Assembly (NCBI RefSeq): GCF_017573545.1
Contig: NZ_JAGEOK010000015.1
Coordinates: 1-64,000, forward strand
Length of the DNA stretch: 64,000 nucleotides
Direction: 5' to 3'
From: Actinomadura nitritigenes
GTDB lineage: Bacteria; Actinomycetota; Actinomycetes; Streptosporangiales; Streptosporangiaceae
Shown here: in pieces, positions 33,051-41,725 of the stretch
Numbering within the stretch: the first letter of the stretch is position 1
Layout: every line of letters begins with the position of its first letter
The notes under the pieces: model-generated
Databases searched by the model: none
Told to the model about the DNA's origin: nothing
What the model saw: the letters and a program-made list of their open reading frames with translations, nothing else
Made by a program: the position numbers and the translations under genes

Positions 33051-34517
33051 TCAGTGAGGTGACGCGTCCGAGGCGGCCTGCGCGCCCGGCTCGGTCAGGA
33101 GGGGCAGGCGAAGGGTGAGCCGCGTCCCGGACGCCACGTCGTCGATGACGAGCGAGCCGCTGTGGGCGTGCGCGACCTCGCGGGCGATGGCCAGGCCGAG
33201 GCCGGTTCCGCCGGCGTCGCGGCTGCGCGCCGTGTCGAGGCGGGCGAATCGCTCGAAGACGCGTTCGCGGTCGGCGGGGGGAATCCCGGGTCCGTCGTTG
33301 CCGACGGTCAGCACGGCGTCGCCGTCGCTCCGGTCCAAGCGCACGTCGACGGTCGTCGCGGCGTACTTCAGGGCGTTGTCCAGCAGGTTGTCCACGAGGC
33401 GCTCGAGCTGGGCGCGGACTCCCCTGAGGTGCAGGCCGGGGGCGAGCTCGGCGTTGACGGCGATCGCCGGGCGCCGGTCGTCCGGGCCAGGGGCGGCGGG
33501 GCGGCAAGCGCGGAGCTCGCCGTCGACCAGGCCGCTGAAGTCGAGGTCTTCGGGGATGTCGGCCGCCGTGCCGATCTGCGCGAGCAGCAGCAGGTCGGCG
33601 ACGATGCCCTCCAGGCGGTCGGCGGACAGGAGCGCGGCCCGGGCCGCCTCGCCGACCTCGGCGTCGCCGGGGCGCAGGGCGATCTCCTCGAGGTTGAGCC
33701 GGAGGGCGGTGATCGGCGTCCGGAGCTCGTGCGCGGCGTCCGACGCGAACTGCTGCTGCCGGCGCACGGATCGCTCGAGCCGGTCGAGGGTGAGGTTGGC
33801 GGTGCGGGCGAGCTGCGCGACCTCGTCCTCGCCCGCCGGCTCGGGCACCCGGCGGGACAGGTCGCTGATGCTGATCTCGGCCAGCTGGCCGCGGACCGCG
33901 CCGACGGGGCGCAGCGTCCGGCCGACGACCTGCCAGGTCGTCCAGGTCGCCATGGAGACCAGGAGCAGCGCGCAGGCGGTGAGGATCAGCTCGAGGTAGG
34001 GGCCCGCCAGGATCGCCGGCACGGGGCGCGCTCCGTAGACGACGGGCGAGCCGGGGGCCATGGCGACCCGGACGGCCACCACCGTCAGGCAGCTCCCGCC
34101 GTGTGCCGGACACGCGTACATGCGTTGGAGCCGGTTGTCCGGCGGCGGGACCACCGCGCTGATCGGCGGCAGTCCGGCGGCGTCCCTGCTCGCGTTGGTG
34201 ACGCGCCGGCCGGCGTCGACCACCTGAAGGAGCCGGACTCCGTACGGGCCCTCGGGGAGCGGGTTCTGCGTCGCCCCCTGCCGCACCGCGGCGCTCACGC
34301 GCCGCGTGGCCACCTCCGTCCGCGTGAACGCGAAGTCGCTCTCCTGGGAGCGGATGAGGACGTCCGCTCCGATCGCGAGCACCGTGGAGACCAGTGTGGC
34401 CACCACCACGGTGATCAGCGTGTCCCGTCCGCGGATGGTGCGCGGCCGCGGGAGTCGATGCCGTCCCACCGGTCTCATCTCCTGTTTCCGCGCCGTTCTC
34501 GGGTCGCTGCTGATCAC
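33051..34517 (-). CDS. OmpR-type membrane sensor histidine kinase
   Basis: About 488 residues from a GTG at 34517 (an ATG at 34478 is also possible but has no spacing from its AGGAG). Membrane helix near the N-terminus, extracytoplasmic sensor with two cysteines (MYACPAHGGSCLTVV), second helix, HAMP, HisKA H-box SDAAHELRTPITAL, and N/G1/G2 boxes (DNLLDNALKY; GNDGPGI; GTGLGLAI). Kinases of this class are normally encoded directly after an OmpR-type regulator, but no complete one is present here. Precedes the deacetylase gene on the same strand. Confidence 0.88.
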   Translation of the reverse strand: MISSDPRTARKQEMRPVGRHRLPRPRTIRGRDTLITVVVATLVSTVLAIGADVLIRSQESDFAFTRTEVATRRVSAAVRQGATQNPLPEGPYGVRLLQVVDAGRRVTNASRDAAGLPPISAVVPPPDNRLQRMYACPAHGGSCLTVVAVRVAMAPGSPVVYGARPVPAILAGPYLELILTACALLLVSMATWTTWQVVGRTLRPVGAVRGQLAEISISDLSRRVPEPAGEDEVAQLARTANLTLDRLERSVRRQQQFASDAAHELRTPITALRLNLEEIALRPGDAEVGEAARAALLSADRLEGIVADLLLLAQIGTAADIPEDLDFSGLVDGELRACRPAAPGPDDRRPAIAVNAELAPGLHLRGVRAQLERLVDNLLDNALKYAATTVDVRLDRSDGDAVLTVGNDGPGIPPADRERVFERFARLDTARSRDAGGTGLGLAIAREVAHAHSGSLVIDDVASGTRLTLRLPLLTEPGAQAASDASPH

Positions 34518-34665
34518 GCGGAAGCGCCCCGGCGCGGTGTTCCGTACCGGCGGCCCACCTCCTTCGTGACCGTCACGGGCGGCCGGACTCCCGCGTTGGC
34601 GAACCTTTTGCCGAGCCGACCCGGAACGCATGCGGTCAGCGGGGGAACGGCCGGGGAAGCGGTCC

Positions 34666-35478
34666 TCAGATGGTGAAGGCCAGGTTGTCCAGGATCCGGC
34701 GGCCCAGCTCCCGGTCGCCGGCGACCTCCACCTGGTCGTGCACGGCGGTGCGGCCGCCGCAGAGCCGCAGGAACAGCGTCGAAGGCAGACGCAGCTCCGT
34801 CGTCGCCGGGCCGCCGCGGCCGTCCACGAGCCGCGCGCGGCCGTCGACCTCGACCGCCAGGCTCCGCCGGACCGGTCCGGTGAGGTCGATGAGGACGGTG
34901 CTGCCGTCCGGAGCGGCGGCGCGCTTGCCGACGACGTACCCCAGCGCGCGGGCCGCCTCGTCGACGGCGGCGTCGGCCGCCGGGCCGTCCTCGTTCCCGG
35001 GCGCGCCGACGGCGGCGCGGACGTCCTGCTCGTGCATGTAGCAGTCGTAGATCCTGATCTGCATGAACCGGCCGTAGGTCGCCTGGCCGGCGGGCGTCCG
35101 GCTCGGCGCGTCGAACTCGGCGTCGGACATCCCGGCCAGCATCGCGGCGCGGCGGGACGTGACGTCGCGGAACCGCGCCAGCATCGCGGCGGGCTCCTCC
35201 TCCCGCAGCGCCATGACCCACTGCTCGTTGAAGGCCGCGATGTCGTTGCGGACGTGCGGCAGCGCCGTGACGTCGATGTCCGCGGCGGGCACCGGCTCGC
35301 CCGCGAGCATCGACTCCGTCCCGATCAGATGCGCCACGACGTCGGTGACCCGCCAGCCCGGCAGGCAGGTCGGCCGCGCCCACTCCGCGCCGGTGAGGCC
35401 GGTGAGCAGCCGGTCGAGCGCCGCCCACTCGCCGACGAGCACGTCGATCACGCGCTTCCGGTCCGCGTCCCCGTTCAT
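34666..35478 (-). CDS. DinB-fold maleylpyruvate isomerase-like (mycothiol-dependent type) protein
   Basis: 270 residues. N-terminal DinB/MDMPI four-helix domain with metal-type histidines in WRVTDVVAHLIGTE (His50) and RIYDCYMHEQDVR (His149), then a C-terminal SCP2-like domain (VLIDLTGPVRRSLAVEVDGRARL; LPSTLFLRLCGGR). This is the layout of mycothiol-dependent metalloenzymes. Its ATG overlaps the stop of the DsbA-fold gene (ATGA), so the two are translationally coupled and may share a thiol-dependent pathway. Confidence 0.85.
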   Translation of the reverse strand: MNGDADRKRVIDVLVGEWAALDRLLTGLTGAEWARPTCLPGWRVTDVVAHLIGTESMLAGEPVPAADIDVTALPHVRNDIAAFNEQWVMALREEEPAAMLARFRDVTSRRAAMLAGMSDAEFDAPSRTPAGQATYGRFMQIRIYDCYMHEQDVRAAVGAPGNEDGPAADAAVDEAARALGYVVGKRAAAPDGSTVLIDLTGPVRRSLAVEVDGRARLVDGRGGPATTELRLPSTLFLRLCGGRTAVHDQVEVAGDRELGRRILDNLAFTI

Positions 35479-36182
35479 GCCGCACCGCCCGCCGTCGAGT
35501 CCCGGGGTATGTCGATGACCTTGCCGCGGTCGACGCTGACCCAGTCGCGACCGCTGAGGTAGGGCTGCAGCGCCCGATGGATGCGCTGCCGCTCCGCGGG
35601 GCCCTTGGGCCGCTGGATCTCGAAGAGGTCGGGGAACTCCAGCATGCCGGTGACGGTCTCCCAGAGCCGCACGGCGCGGTCGCCGGCGGGCGGGTCGATC
35701 AGCACCGGCCCGAACAGGCACTGGCCGTCGGGGAAGAACAGGGTGGGCACACCGAAGCCTCCGGCGTCCACCACGCGCCGGTGGTCGGCCAGGACGTCCT
35801 CGTGCGTGCCGGCGTCGGCCAGGGCCTCGTCCAGCGTGGAGGCGCCGAAGCCGAGCTCGTCGAGCAGGCGCCGCGCGACGGCGGGATCGTGCGGCCTGCC
35901 GCCGCGCACGTGCAACTCGGCGCCGATCGCGCCGTACCACGCGTCGAGCGCCGCCATGTCGCGGCGCCGCAGCAGCGCGCCGATCCGCATCAGCGACCAG
36001 CCGTACGACCACGGCCGCTCCCACGGGTGCTTCTTGCCCTCGGCGCGGTTGATCTCCTCCAGGCTGAAGAACCGCCAGCCGACCTCGATCCCCAGCCGGT
36101 CGCGCACCTCGCGCATCCAGACGGAGGTCGCGTAGGCGAACGGGCACATCGGGTCGAGATGGAAGTCCACGGCCGTGGTCAT
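35475..36182 (-). CDS. DsbA-fold (FrnE/HCCA-isomerase-like) thiol oxidoreductase
   Basis: 235 residues. Thioredoxin-fold start TTAVDFHLDPMCPFAYATS with a single active-site cysteine (CPFA in place of CxxC), helical insert, GVPTLFFPDGQCLFGPV cis-Pro region and a late RPKGPAERQRI segment. Similar in outline to mycobacterial mycothiol-linked DsbA-like proteins. A single-cysteine site favours glutathione/mycothiol-adduct chemistry over disulfide exchange. No signal peptide, so cytoplasmic. Start chosen at the family N-terminus (36182). Confidence 0.83.
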   Translation of the reverse strand: MTTAVDFHLDPMCPFAYATSVWMREVRDRLGIEVGWRFFSLEEINRAEGKKHPWERPWSYGWSLMRIGALLRRRDMAALDAWYGAIGAELHVRGGRPHDPAVARRLLDELGFGASTLDEALADAGTHEDVLADHRRVVDAGGFGVPTLFFPDGQCLFGPVLIDPPAGDRAVRLWETVTGMLEFPDLFEIQRPKGPAERQRIHRALQPYLSGRDWVSVDRGKVIDIPRDSTAGGAA

Positions 36183-36877
36183 GCGCACTCCCGGAGGCCG
36201 GCGGCGAGCACCTGTGTGCGGCGCGACGCCGTGATCGACACTGCCCGCAGCGTACTCCGCCAGGCCGCCGCACGGCACGACGAGGTCGAACGCCTCCTCA
36301 CCGTCCGCACGGACGGGTCACGGGGCGGTCGTGCGGCCGGCTCGGGCGAGCACGGCGGGCGACAGCCACCGGCGCAGGAAGGGGCGCGGGTCGGTCCCGG
36401 TGGCCTCGGGCACTGAGAGGTAGGAGTAGAGCAGGCGCATGAAGAACTCGGAGAGGCCGGTGAGCTCCTCGTCATGGCGGCTCCTCTGGCCGACCGGTCG
36501 GCTCGGGAGGGACGCCGCCCATCTCTTTGGCGGGGCGTTGGGGACCAGGCCCGCGGGAGCAGTCGCGGCCTTGCGCGTCAAGCGGCGTGGCTTCGCCGGC
36601 AGTGCCGTTCTGCGTCGTCCTTCGACTCGTTCCCGCTCCGACGGTCCATTTCTTCGCTTTGCGGCGAACTTAGCGAGAATTCCATTGGGATCACAAAAAA
36701 TGCCAGCCTATGACCTGCGGAAACTCACCGTATGAGGCTGGGAAGAAGGCTCGAGTTGGACCACGGCGGGCAAAGACCGGGTCGGGCCGTGCTTGCCCGC
36801 ACGGGTGCCGGGTACGGGCCGTCCGAGGTCGAGGGGGGGAGCAATGATCAGAGCCGAACTCGTTCCGGCCGCGGGCG
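36183..36877. other. Gene-poor spacer with lower-GC stretch
   Basis: About 700 bases without an intact gene. The left part holds the TetR C-terminal remnant at 36318-36476. Around 36600-36730 the base composition drops relative to the surroundings (TTTGCGGCGAACTTAGCG and ACAAAAAATGCC occur) and a half-match to the GAGAAT motif is present at 36675-36680. The promoter of the downstream fused reductase gene probably lies here. Confidence 0.5.
36318..36476 (-). pseudogene. TetR-family C-terminal remnant
   Basis: The frame ending at 36318 encodes ELTGLSEFFMRLLYSYLSVP and FLRRWLSPAVLARAG, the typical last helices of a TetR regulator. Upstream of about 36476 the frame becomes unrelated Arg/Pro/Ala-rich sequence with no HTH. 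A 5' deletion is the simplest explanation. Confidence 0.55.
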
Positions 36878-38413
36878 ATGTCGCCGCCCGCTGAGACGGG
36901 CGGCGGGCGCCTGTGCCTGGTCACGGGGGCCAGCGGCTACATCGGCGGCCGGCTGGTGCCCGAACTGCTGGACGCCGGTTACCGCGTGCGGTGCATGGCG
37001 CGTTCACCGCAGCGGCTGCGGGACCATCCCTGGGCCGACCGGGTGGAGATCGTCCAGGCCGACGCGACCGACCCCGAGTCGACCCGCCGGGCCCTCGACG
37101 GGGTGGACGTCGCCTACTACCTGATCCACGCGATCGGCGGCCCGGGCGGGTTCGGCGAGACCGACCGCCGCTCGGCCCGCACCTTCGCCGCCGCGGCCCG
37201 CGACGCCGGCGTCGGGCGGCTGGTCTACCTCGGCGGGATGAACCCGGAGGAGGACCTCTCCCCGCACCTGCGGTCCCGCGCCGAGGTCGGGCGGATCATG
37301 CTGGACGCCGGGGTGCCCGCGGTCTGGCTGCGCGCCGCCGTGATCATCGGGTCGGGCTCGGCGTCGTTCGAGATGCTGCGGTACCTGACCGAGCGGCTCC
37401 CGGTGATGGTCACGCCGCGCTGGGTGCACTCGCGCATCCAGCCGATCGCGATCCGGGACGTCCTGCACTACCTGGTGGCGTCCGCCGGACTTCCCGCCCG
37501 GGTCAGCCGGGGCTTCGACATCGGCGGTCCGGACGTCCTCACCTACCTGGAGATGATGCGGCGCTACGCCGCCGTCGCCGGGCTCAGGCCGCGCCTCATC
37601 ATCCCCGTGCCCGTGCTGAGCCCGTGGCTGTCGAGCCTGTGGGTCGGCGCGATCACGCCGGTCCCCGGCCGTCTGGCGCGCCCGCTCGTGGAGTCGCTGC
37701 GCAACGAGGTGATCTGCCGCGAGCACGACATCAGCCGGTACATCCCGCCGCCGGACGAGGGCCTGACCGGGTTCGACCGGGCGGTGTCCCTCGCGCTGCG
37801 CCGCGTCCGCGAGGCGGATGTGGCCACCCGCTGGTCGTCGGCGAGCGTCCCCGGCGCCCCCAGCGACCCGCTTCCCACCGACCCGGCCTGGGCCGGCGGA
37901 AGCCTCTACACCGACGAGCGGTCCCGCACCGTGGACGCGCCGCCGCAGCGGCTGTGGGACGTCATCGAGGGCATCGGCGGCGAGCACGGCTGGTACTCCT
38001 TCCCCCTGGCCTGGGGCGCCCGCGGCGTCCTGGACCGGCTCGTGGGCGGGGTCGGCCTGCGCCGCGGCCGCCGCGACCCGCGCCGGCTCCGGATCGGGGA
38101 TGCGGTCGATTTCTGGCGCGTCGAGGAGATCGAGCCCGGGCGCCTTCTGCGGCTGCGCGCCGAGATGCGCTTGCCCGGCCTGGCCTGGCTGGAGCTGTCG
38201 GTGTCCGAACGCGACGGCCGCGTCCGCTACTCGCAGCGCGCCCTGTTCCACCCCCGCGGTCTGCTCGGGCACTGCTACTGGTGGGCGTTCAAACCGTTCC
38301 ACGACCGCGTCTTCGGCGGCATGGGCGAAGGCATCGCCCGCGCCGCAGAGAACGACGGTCGGGTGAAGCCGAGCGGGCACGCGAAAAGCCGGTACAGCGT
38401 GTCAGGGCGGTGA
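36878..38413 (+). CDS. NAD(P)-binding SDR fused to DUF2867/SRPBCC-like domain
   Basis: 511 residues. Residues 10 to about 330 are an atypical SDR (TGASGYIGGRLVPELLDAG; YLIHAIGGPGGFGETDRR; GGMNPEEDLSPHLRSRAEVG). Residues about 345-490 are a DUF2867-type domain (YTDERSRTVDAPPQRLWDVIEGIGGEHGWYSF, in parts, ending in LLGHCYWWAFKPFHDRVFGGM). This two-domain layout is known in actinobacterial and proteobacterial proteins of unknown substrate. The last 20 residues are basic. It lies at the left edge of a block of decayed genes. Confidence 0.87.
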   Translation: MSPPAETGGGRLCLVTGASGYIGGRLVPELLDAGYRVRCMARSPQRLRDHPWADRVEIVQADATDPESTRRALDGVDVAYYLIHAIGGPGGFGETDRRSARTFAAAARDAGVGRLVYLGGMNPEEDLSPHLRSRAEVGRIMLDAGVPAVWLRAAVIIGSGSASFEMLRYLTERLPVMVTPRWVHSRIQPIAIRDVLHYLVASAGLPARVSRGFDIGGPDVLTYLEMMRRYAAVAGLRPRLIIPVPVLSPWLSSLWVGAITPVPGRLARPLVESLRNEVICREHDISRYIPPPDEGLTGFDRAVSLALRRVREADVATRWSSASVPGAPSDPLPTDPAWAGGSLYTDERSRTVDAPPQRLWDVIEGIGGEHGWYSFPLAWGARGVLDRLVGGVGLRRGRRDPRRLRIGDAVDFWRVEEIEPGRLLRLRAEMRLPGLAWLELSVSERDGRVRYSQRALFHPRGLLGHCYWWAFKPFHDRVFGGMGEGIARAAENDGRVKPSGHAKSRYSVSGR

Positions 38414-38507
38414 GACGGTGTCCGCCGGCGCCGCGCCCCGGCCCGCGCGACCTCCTCGGCCGCCGGGCTGAAGACCTCATTGGCCGTCGCGATCTGGCTG
38501 GACCGCC

Positions 38508-39480
38508 GTGTCCTGCGCCCGTCCGGACGACCCGGCGCTCCTCGGCGCGCTCGCCGGTGCCGACGTCGGCGACGACCCGTGGCCGGCGGTGACGGCCTGG
38601 CTGCGCGAGCACACCGGCGCCGACCTGGCCGAGCGCGCCGAGCTCCCGGAATCGCTGCCGGGCCGGTGCGCGGCGTCCCGGCGGCGCCGTCCCCCGTCCC
38701 GGTCGCGGCTGCGCCCGGTCCGGTGAAGGACGGGGCGCAGCCGTCGACCTCAGCGCGTTGTGGGGGGCCACTCTGCGCGCATCTCCTCGGCCTGGCGGGG
38801 GCGCGCATCGTCAAGGTCGAGACGCCCACCCGCCCGGAGGGGGCCCGGTACGGCGACCCCGGCTTCTACCAGCTCCTGTACGACGACCACCGCTCCGTCG
38901 TGCTGGACCCGGCGACCGCGGAGGGCCGCGGGGCGATGGCGGCGCTGGTGGAGGCGGCCGACATCGTCATCGAGGCGGTCCCGCCCGCGCGCCCTCGCCC
39001 GGTTCGGGCTGGACGCCGACGCGGCCGTCGCCGCCGGGACGACCTGGGTCTCGATCACCGAGAACGGCCGTGCGTCGGAGCGCGTCGGTTTCGGTGACGA
39101 CGTGGCAGCGAGCGCCGGGCTGGTCTGCCGCGAACCGGACCTGTCCCCCGTGTTCTGCGGCGACGCCGTCGCCGACCCGCTGACCGGGCTCACCGCGGCG
39201 CTGCTGGCGGCGACCGCGCCGCCGGGGCGCGGCGTCCTGTGGGACGTGTCGATGTCCGCCGCCGTCGCGGCGACCCTCGATCCGGGTCCGCCGGTCCCGG
39301 GCGTGCCGGCGCTCCGCGGCGGCGGCGGGTGGGCCGTCGAGACGGCGGCCGGCCTCGTCCCGGTCGCCTCCCCTGAGCACCGCGAGCCGGACGGCGACGC
39401 GCCCGCCGCCGGCGCCGACACCGCCGATGTGCTGCGGGGACTGGGATCGCGGTCCCGTGAGGCCATGGGCGTGGCGGCGG
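38508..39480 (+). pseudogene. CaiB/BaiF-type CoA-transferase, broken by frameshifts
   Basis: Homology runs through three frames: an N-terminal region (DPALLGALAGADVGDDPWPAVTAWL), then AAVDLSALW up to a G-run near 38760, then GPLCAHLLGLAGARIVKVETPTRPEG to IVIEAVPPA, then from about 38990 RALARFGLDADAAVAAGTTWVSITENG and FCGDAVADPLTGLTAALLAA. Each junction fits a small insertion or deletion. The conserved AG-x-LCAHLLGLAGA(R)IVKVE core identifies the family. The 3' end fades out around 39480 before the amidohydrolase remnant. Confidence 0.78.
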
Positions 39481-39516
39481 CCCGTCCCGTGCGGGCCGCC
39501 GCAGGTCGGAGGACGC

Positions 39517-39900
39517 GACGCCTTGGCTGCGGCGCTCCGCGCGGCCGCACCCGATGAGACCGGGTGGGTGCGCGGCGTCGGCTACACCGAGAGCGTCGCC
39601 GGGGAGCTGGACGCGGCGCAACGCGCTGCGCGCCGACGTCCCGGCCGCCGACCGCGGCGACCTGTACCGCTGCGGCCGGCTCGCCGCCGCGGGCGTGCCG
39701 GTCGCGGTGTCGAGCGACGCGCCCTACGGGCCTCTCGACCCGTGGGCGGTGATCGACGCCGCGTACGCCGCCGCACCCGGTCGGGGGCCATCGTGGCCTG
39801 AGGCGAGGCGATACCGGCGCGCACCGCACTCCGGTCCTACCTGACGCCGCCCGGCGATCCCGGCGGACGCGTGCGGGACGTGCGCCCCGGGGCTGCCGGC
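39517..39900 (+). pseudogene. YtcJ-like amidohydrolase remnant
   Basis: Pieces in three frames: ALAAALRAAAPDETGWVRGVGYTESVAGELD (39517-39610), then AAAGVPVAVSSDAPYGPLDPWAVIDAA (about 39623-39790), then ALRSYLTPPGDPGGRVRDVRPG (about 39815-39890). In intact YtcJ-type enzymes the first and second pieces are separated by several hundred residues. There has therefore been a large internal deletion plus frameshifts. Confidence 0.65.
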
Positions 39901-39978
39901 CGGGGCGCACGACCAGCCCCGTGCCCGGCTCCCCGTCGCGCAGTTCCGCGACGAGCGCGAGCGCGTGGTCGGGACCGG

Positions 39979-40134
39979 GGCCGCGACCCGGTAGGCGCCC
40001 TGGACGACGAGGATGTCGGCGAAGCTCACCGCGGCGGCCCGCACCTCGACGACGACCTTGCCGGGGCCGGCGATCAGCTCGGGGATCTCGTGCACCGTCA
40101 GGCCTTCCAGGGAGCCGTGGACGGTGCAGCGCAA
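39979..40134 (-). pseudogene. NADPH:quinone oxidoreductase N-terminal fragment
   Basis: From a TTG at 40134 the frame gives LRCTVHGSLEGLTVHEIPEL and VVVEVRAAAVSFADILVVQG, the N-terminal GroES-like half of an MDR-family quinone oxidoreductase. It breaks off after GAYRVAAPVP. The rest of the enzyme is absent. Its 5' end abuts the TAGAAT-N3-ATTCTC site, suggesting it was once controlled by that operator. Confidence 0.7.
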
Positions 40135-40137
40135 GGC

Positions 40138-40171
40138 TAGAATAGCATTCTCAAACAAATGAGTGATACTC
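40138..40171. promoter_or_regulatory. TAGAAT-N3-ATTCTC operator and GAGTGATACTC palindrome
   Basis: TAGAAT AGC ATTCTC (40138-40152; one arm mismatch) is followed by the perfect short palindrome GAG-T-GAT-A-CTC (40161-40171). They lie between the quinone oxidoreductase fragment and the TetR gene, about 75-105 bases before the TetR start. The first matches the motif at 18055 and 40925. Confidence 0.6.
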
Positions 40172-40243
40172 TCAAATCTATTCGCAATTCACGCGGTGAG
40201 ACTGATAGGAACAGTTCCGAAATCGTGCAGTAAGATTCTTGAA

Positions 40244-40921
40244 ATGACACAGAGGACGGATCCGTCCGCGAGCGCACCGGCCGAGGAACCAGCCTGGAAG
40301 CAGCGGGCGGTAGAGCGTTCCACCAAGGCCGCCAAGCTCCGCGCCGAGCAGCGGGTGGAGCGCTTCCTCGACGCGGCGCAGGCGATCATCACGGAGAAGA
40401 ACACCACCGACTTCACCGTGCAGGAGGTCGTGGACCGCTCACGGCAGTCGCTGCGCAGCTTCTACCAGCACTTCGACGGCAAGCACGAGCTGCTGCTCGC
40501 CCTCTTCGAGGACGCCCTGCGCCGGTCGGCCGAGCAGATTCGGGCCGCCGCGGCCGGGCAGTCCGATCCGCTGGTTCGGCTCAAGGTCGCGGTCACGCTG
40601 CTGTTCGAGCTCTCCCGTCCCGACCCGTCCGCCCAGCGCCCGCTGTTCACCGACTTCGCGCCGCAGCTTCTGGTCTCCCACCCGGCCGAGGTAAAGATCG
40701 CGCACGCCCCGCTGCTGGCCCTGTTCACCGAGCTGATGACGGAGGCCGAGGCCGCCGGACAGCTCCGCGGGGAGGTCAGACCGCGCCGGGCCGCCGCCCT
40801 CGTGATACAGACGGTCATGTTCGTCGCCCAGTCGAACGGCGTCTCCGAGGACGAGAACGCCCACCCGATCGAGGCCGACGAGGTCTGGGACTTCTGCACC
40901 TTGGGGATCGCCGGCGACTGA
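40244..40921 (+). CDS. TetR-family regulator, probable binder of GAGAAT-N3-ATTCTC
   Basis: 225 residues. A polar N-terminal arm (PAWKQRAVERSTKAAKLRAEQRVERFLDAAQ, in parts) precedes the HTH (TDFTVQEVVDRSRQSLRSFYQHFDGKHELLLALFE, in parts). The long basic arm and SLRSFYQHFDGKHELL pattern are typical of a TetR group linked to lipid or steroid catabolism in actinobacteria. It is flanked on both sides by copies of one palindrome. It is intact although every catabolic gene around it is broken. Confidence 0.88.
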   Translation: MTQRTDPSASAPAEEPAWKQRAVERSTKAAKLRAEQRVERFLDAAQAIITEKNTTDFTVQEVVDRSRQSLRSFYQHFDGKHELLLALFEDALRRSAEQIRAAAAGQSDPLVRLKVAVTLLFELSRPDPSAQRPLFTDFAPQLLVSHPAEVKIAHAPLLALFTELMTEAEAAGQLRGEVRPRRAAALVIQTVMFVAQSNGVSEDENAHPIEADEVWDFCTLGIAGD

Positions 40922-40924
40922 CCC

Positions 40925-40939
40925 GAGAATTCTATTCTC
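40925..40939. promoter_or_regulatory. GAGAAT-N3-ATTCTC operator before the thioesterase remnant
   Basis: Perfect palindrome GAGAAT TCT ATTCTC, 4 bases after the TetR stop and 31 bases before the start of the thioesterase remnant. Confidence 0.65.
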
Positions 40940-40969
40940 AGATCTGGAGAGCCTGACCATAGCCGGGGC

Positions 40970-41110
40970 ATGTCCGATCTCTGGAGCGATTTCCTGGCAT
41001 GCTTCGACCTCGCCGAGGCGCCTTCGGCCGGCTCGCCGGCGCCGAGGGCGGGCCCATCATGTTCGAAGGGCCGAACCAGCGGCTCGGCCACCACCGCCTG
41101 TTCGGGGCCA
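40970..41110 (+). pseudogene. Acyl-CoA thioesterase (TesB-like) N-terminal remnant
   Basis: ATG at 40970 begins SDLWSDFLACFDLAEAPS; about 60 bases later the homology shifts frame to FEGPNQRLGHHRLFG, which matches the N-terminal FxGxNxxxxxxRVFGGQ region of type II acyl-CoA thioesterases. The remainder is missing, and an intact PaaI thioesterase gene ends at 41116 on the opposite strand. Confidence 0.6.
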
Positions 41111-41115
41111 GATCC

Positions 41116-41574
41116 TCACTGGTCGGGTCGTCCCTCCACGCAGATCAAGGTCTGCTGGCCGGCCGCCACGAGCTTGCGCCGCTCCTCGCGGACCGCGAAC
41201 ACCTCCAGCCGGCACACCGTCAGCGTCCGTCCGGGCCTGAGGACCGTCCCCTCCGCCTCGATGCGCTCGCCTTCGGCGGGCGCCAGCAGGTTGATCTTGT
41301 ATTCGACGGTCAGCACGGACGTGCCCTCGGGGAACAGCGTGAACGCCGCGTAGCCGCCGGCGGTGTCGGCGATGGCGCTGGTGGCCCCGGCGTGGAAGTA
41401 CCCGTTCTGCTGGGTCACTTCGGGCCGGGTGGGCAGGCTGATGTTCACGCGTCCGGGCCCGATATGGGTCAGGCGGGCACCGAGGTGCCGCATCAGTCCC
41501 TGGCGGTCGAAACTGGCCTGGATGCGCGCCCGGACCGCGGCGTCGACCTGGTCCTGCTCTGTCTGGTCTTTCAC
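41116..41574 (-). CDS. PaaI/hotdog-fold thioesterase
   Basis: 152 residues from GTG at 41574 with GAGGAG upstream. Hotdog-fold pattern: GRVNISLPTRPEVTQQNGYFHAGATSAIADTAGGYAA with the conserved HxGxxxxxxDxxxGxA core, then SVLTVEYKINLLAPAEGERIEAEG and VCRLEVFAVR. Likely hydrolyses an aromatic or short-chain acyl-CoA. It adjoins the decayed acyl-CoA gene block and may be its surviving member. Confidence 0.9.
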   Translation of the reverse strand: MKDQTEQDQVDAAVRARIQASFDRQGLMRHLGARLTHIGPGRVNISLPTRPEVTQQNGYFHAGATSAIADTAGGYAAFTLFPEGTSVLTVEYKINLLAPAEGERIEAEGTVLRPGRTLTVCRLEVFAVREERRKLVAAGQQTLICVEGRPDQ

Positions 41575-41725
41575 CGTTCTCCTCGGCGGACGTTGCCGGC
41601 CTGGTGCCCCCGTACCGATCTTGGACGCTACAGCCCACTCGACCCGGTAGGCCCCGCAACCTCCCGGAGAGTCGTCGCGCCGGTTCCGGCGACGGATTGT
41701 CGGTGGCGGCTGCGAGGGTGCCCGG

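Noticed and set aside
36675..36689. GAGAAT followed by TCC and ATTGGG, a possible fourth copy of the operator
   Set aside because: Only one arm matches, so it is not a palindrome; left out of the regulon proposal.
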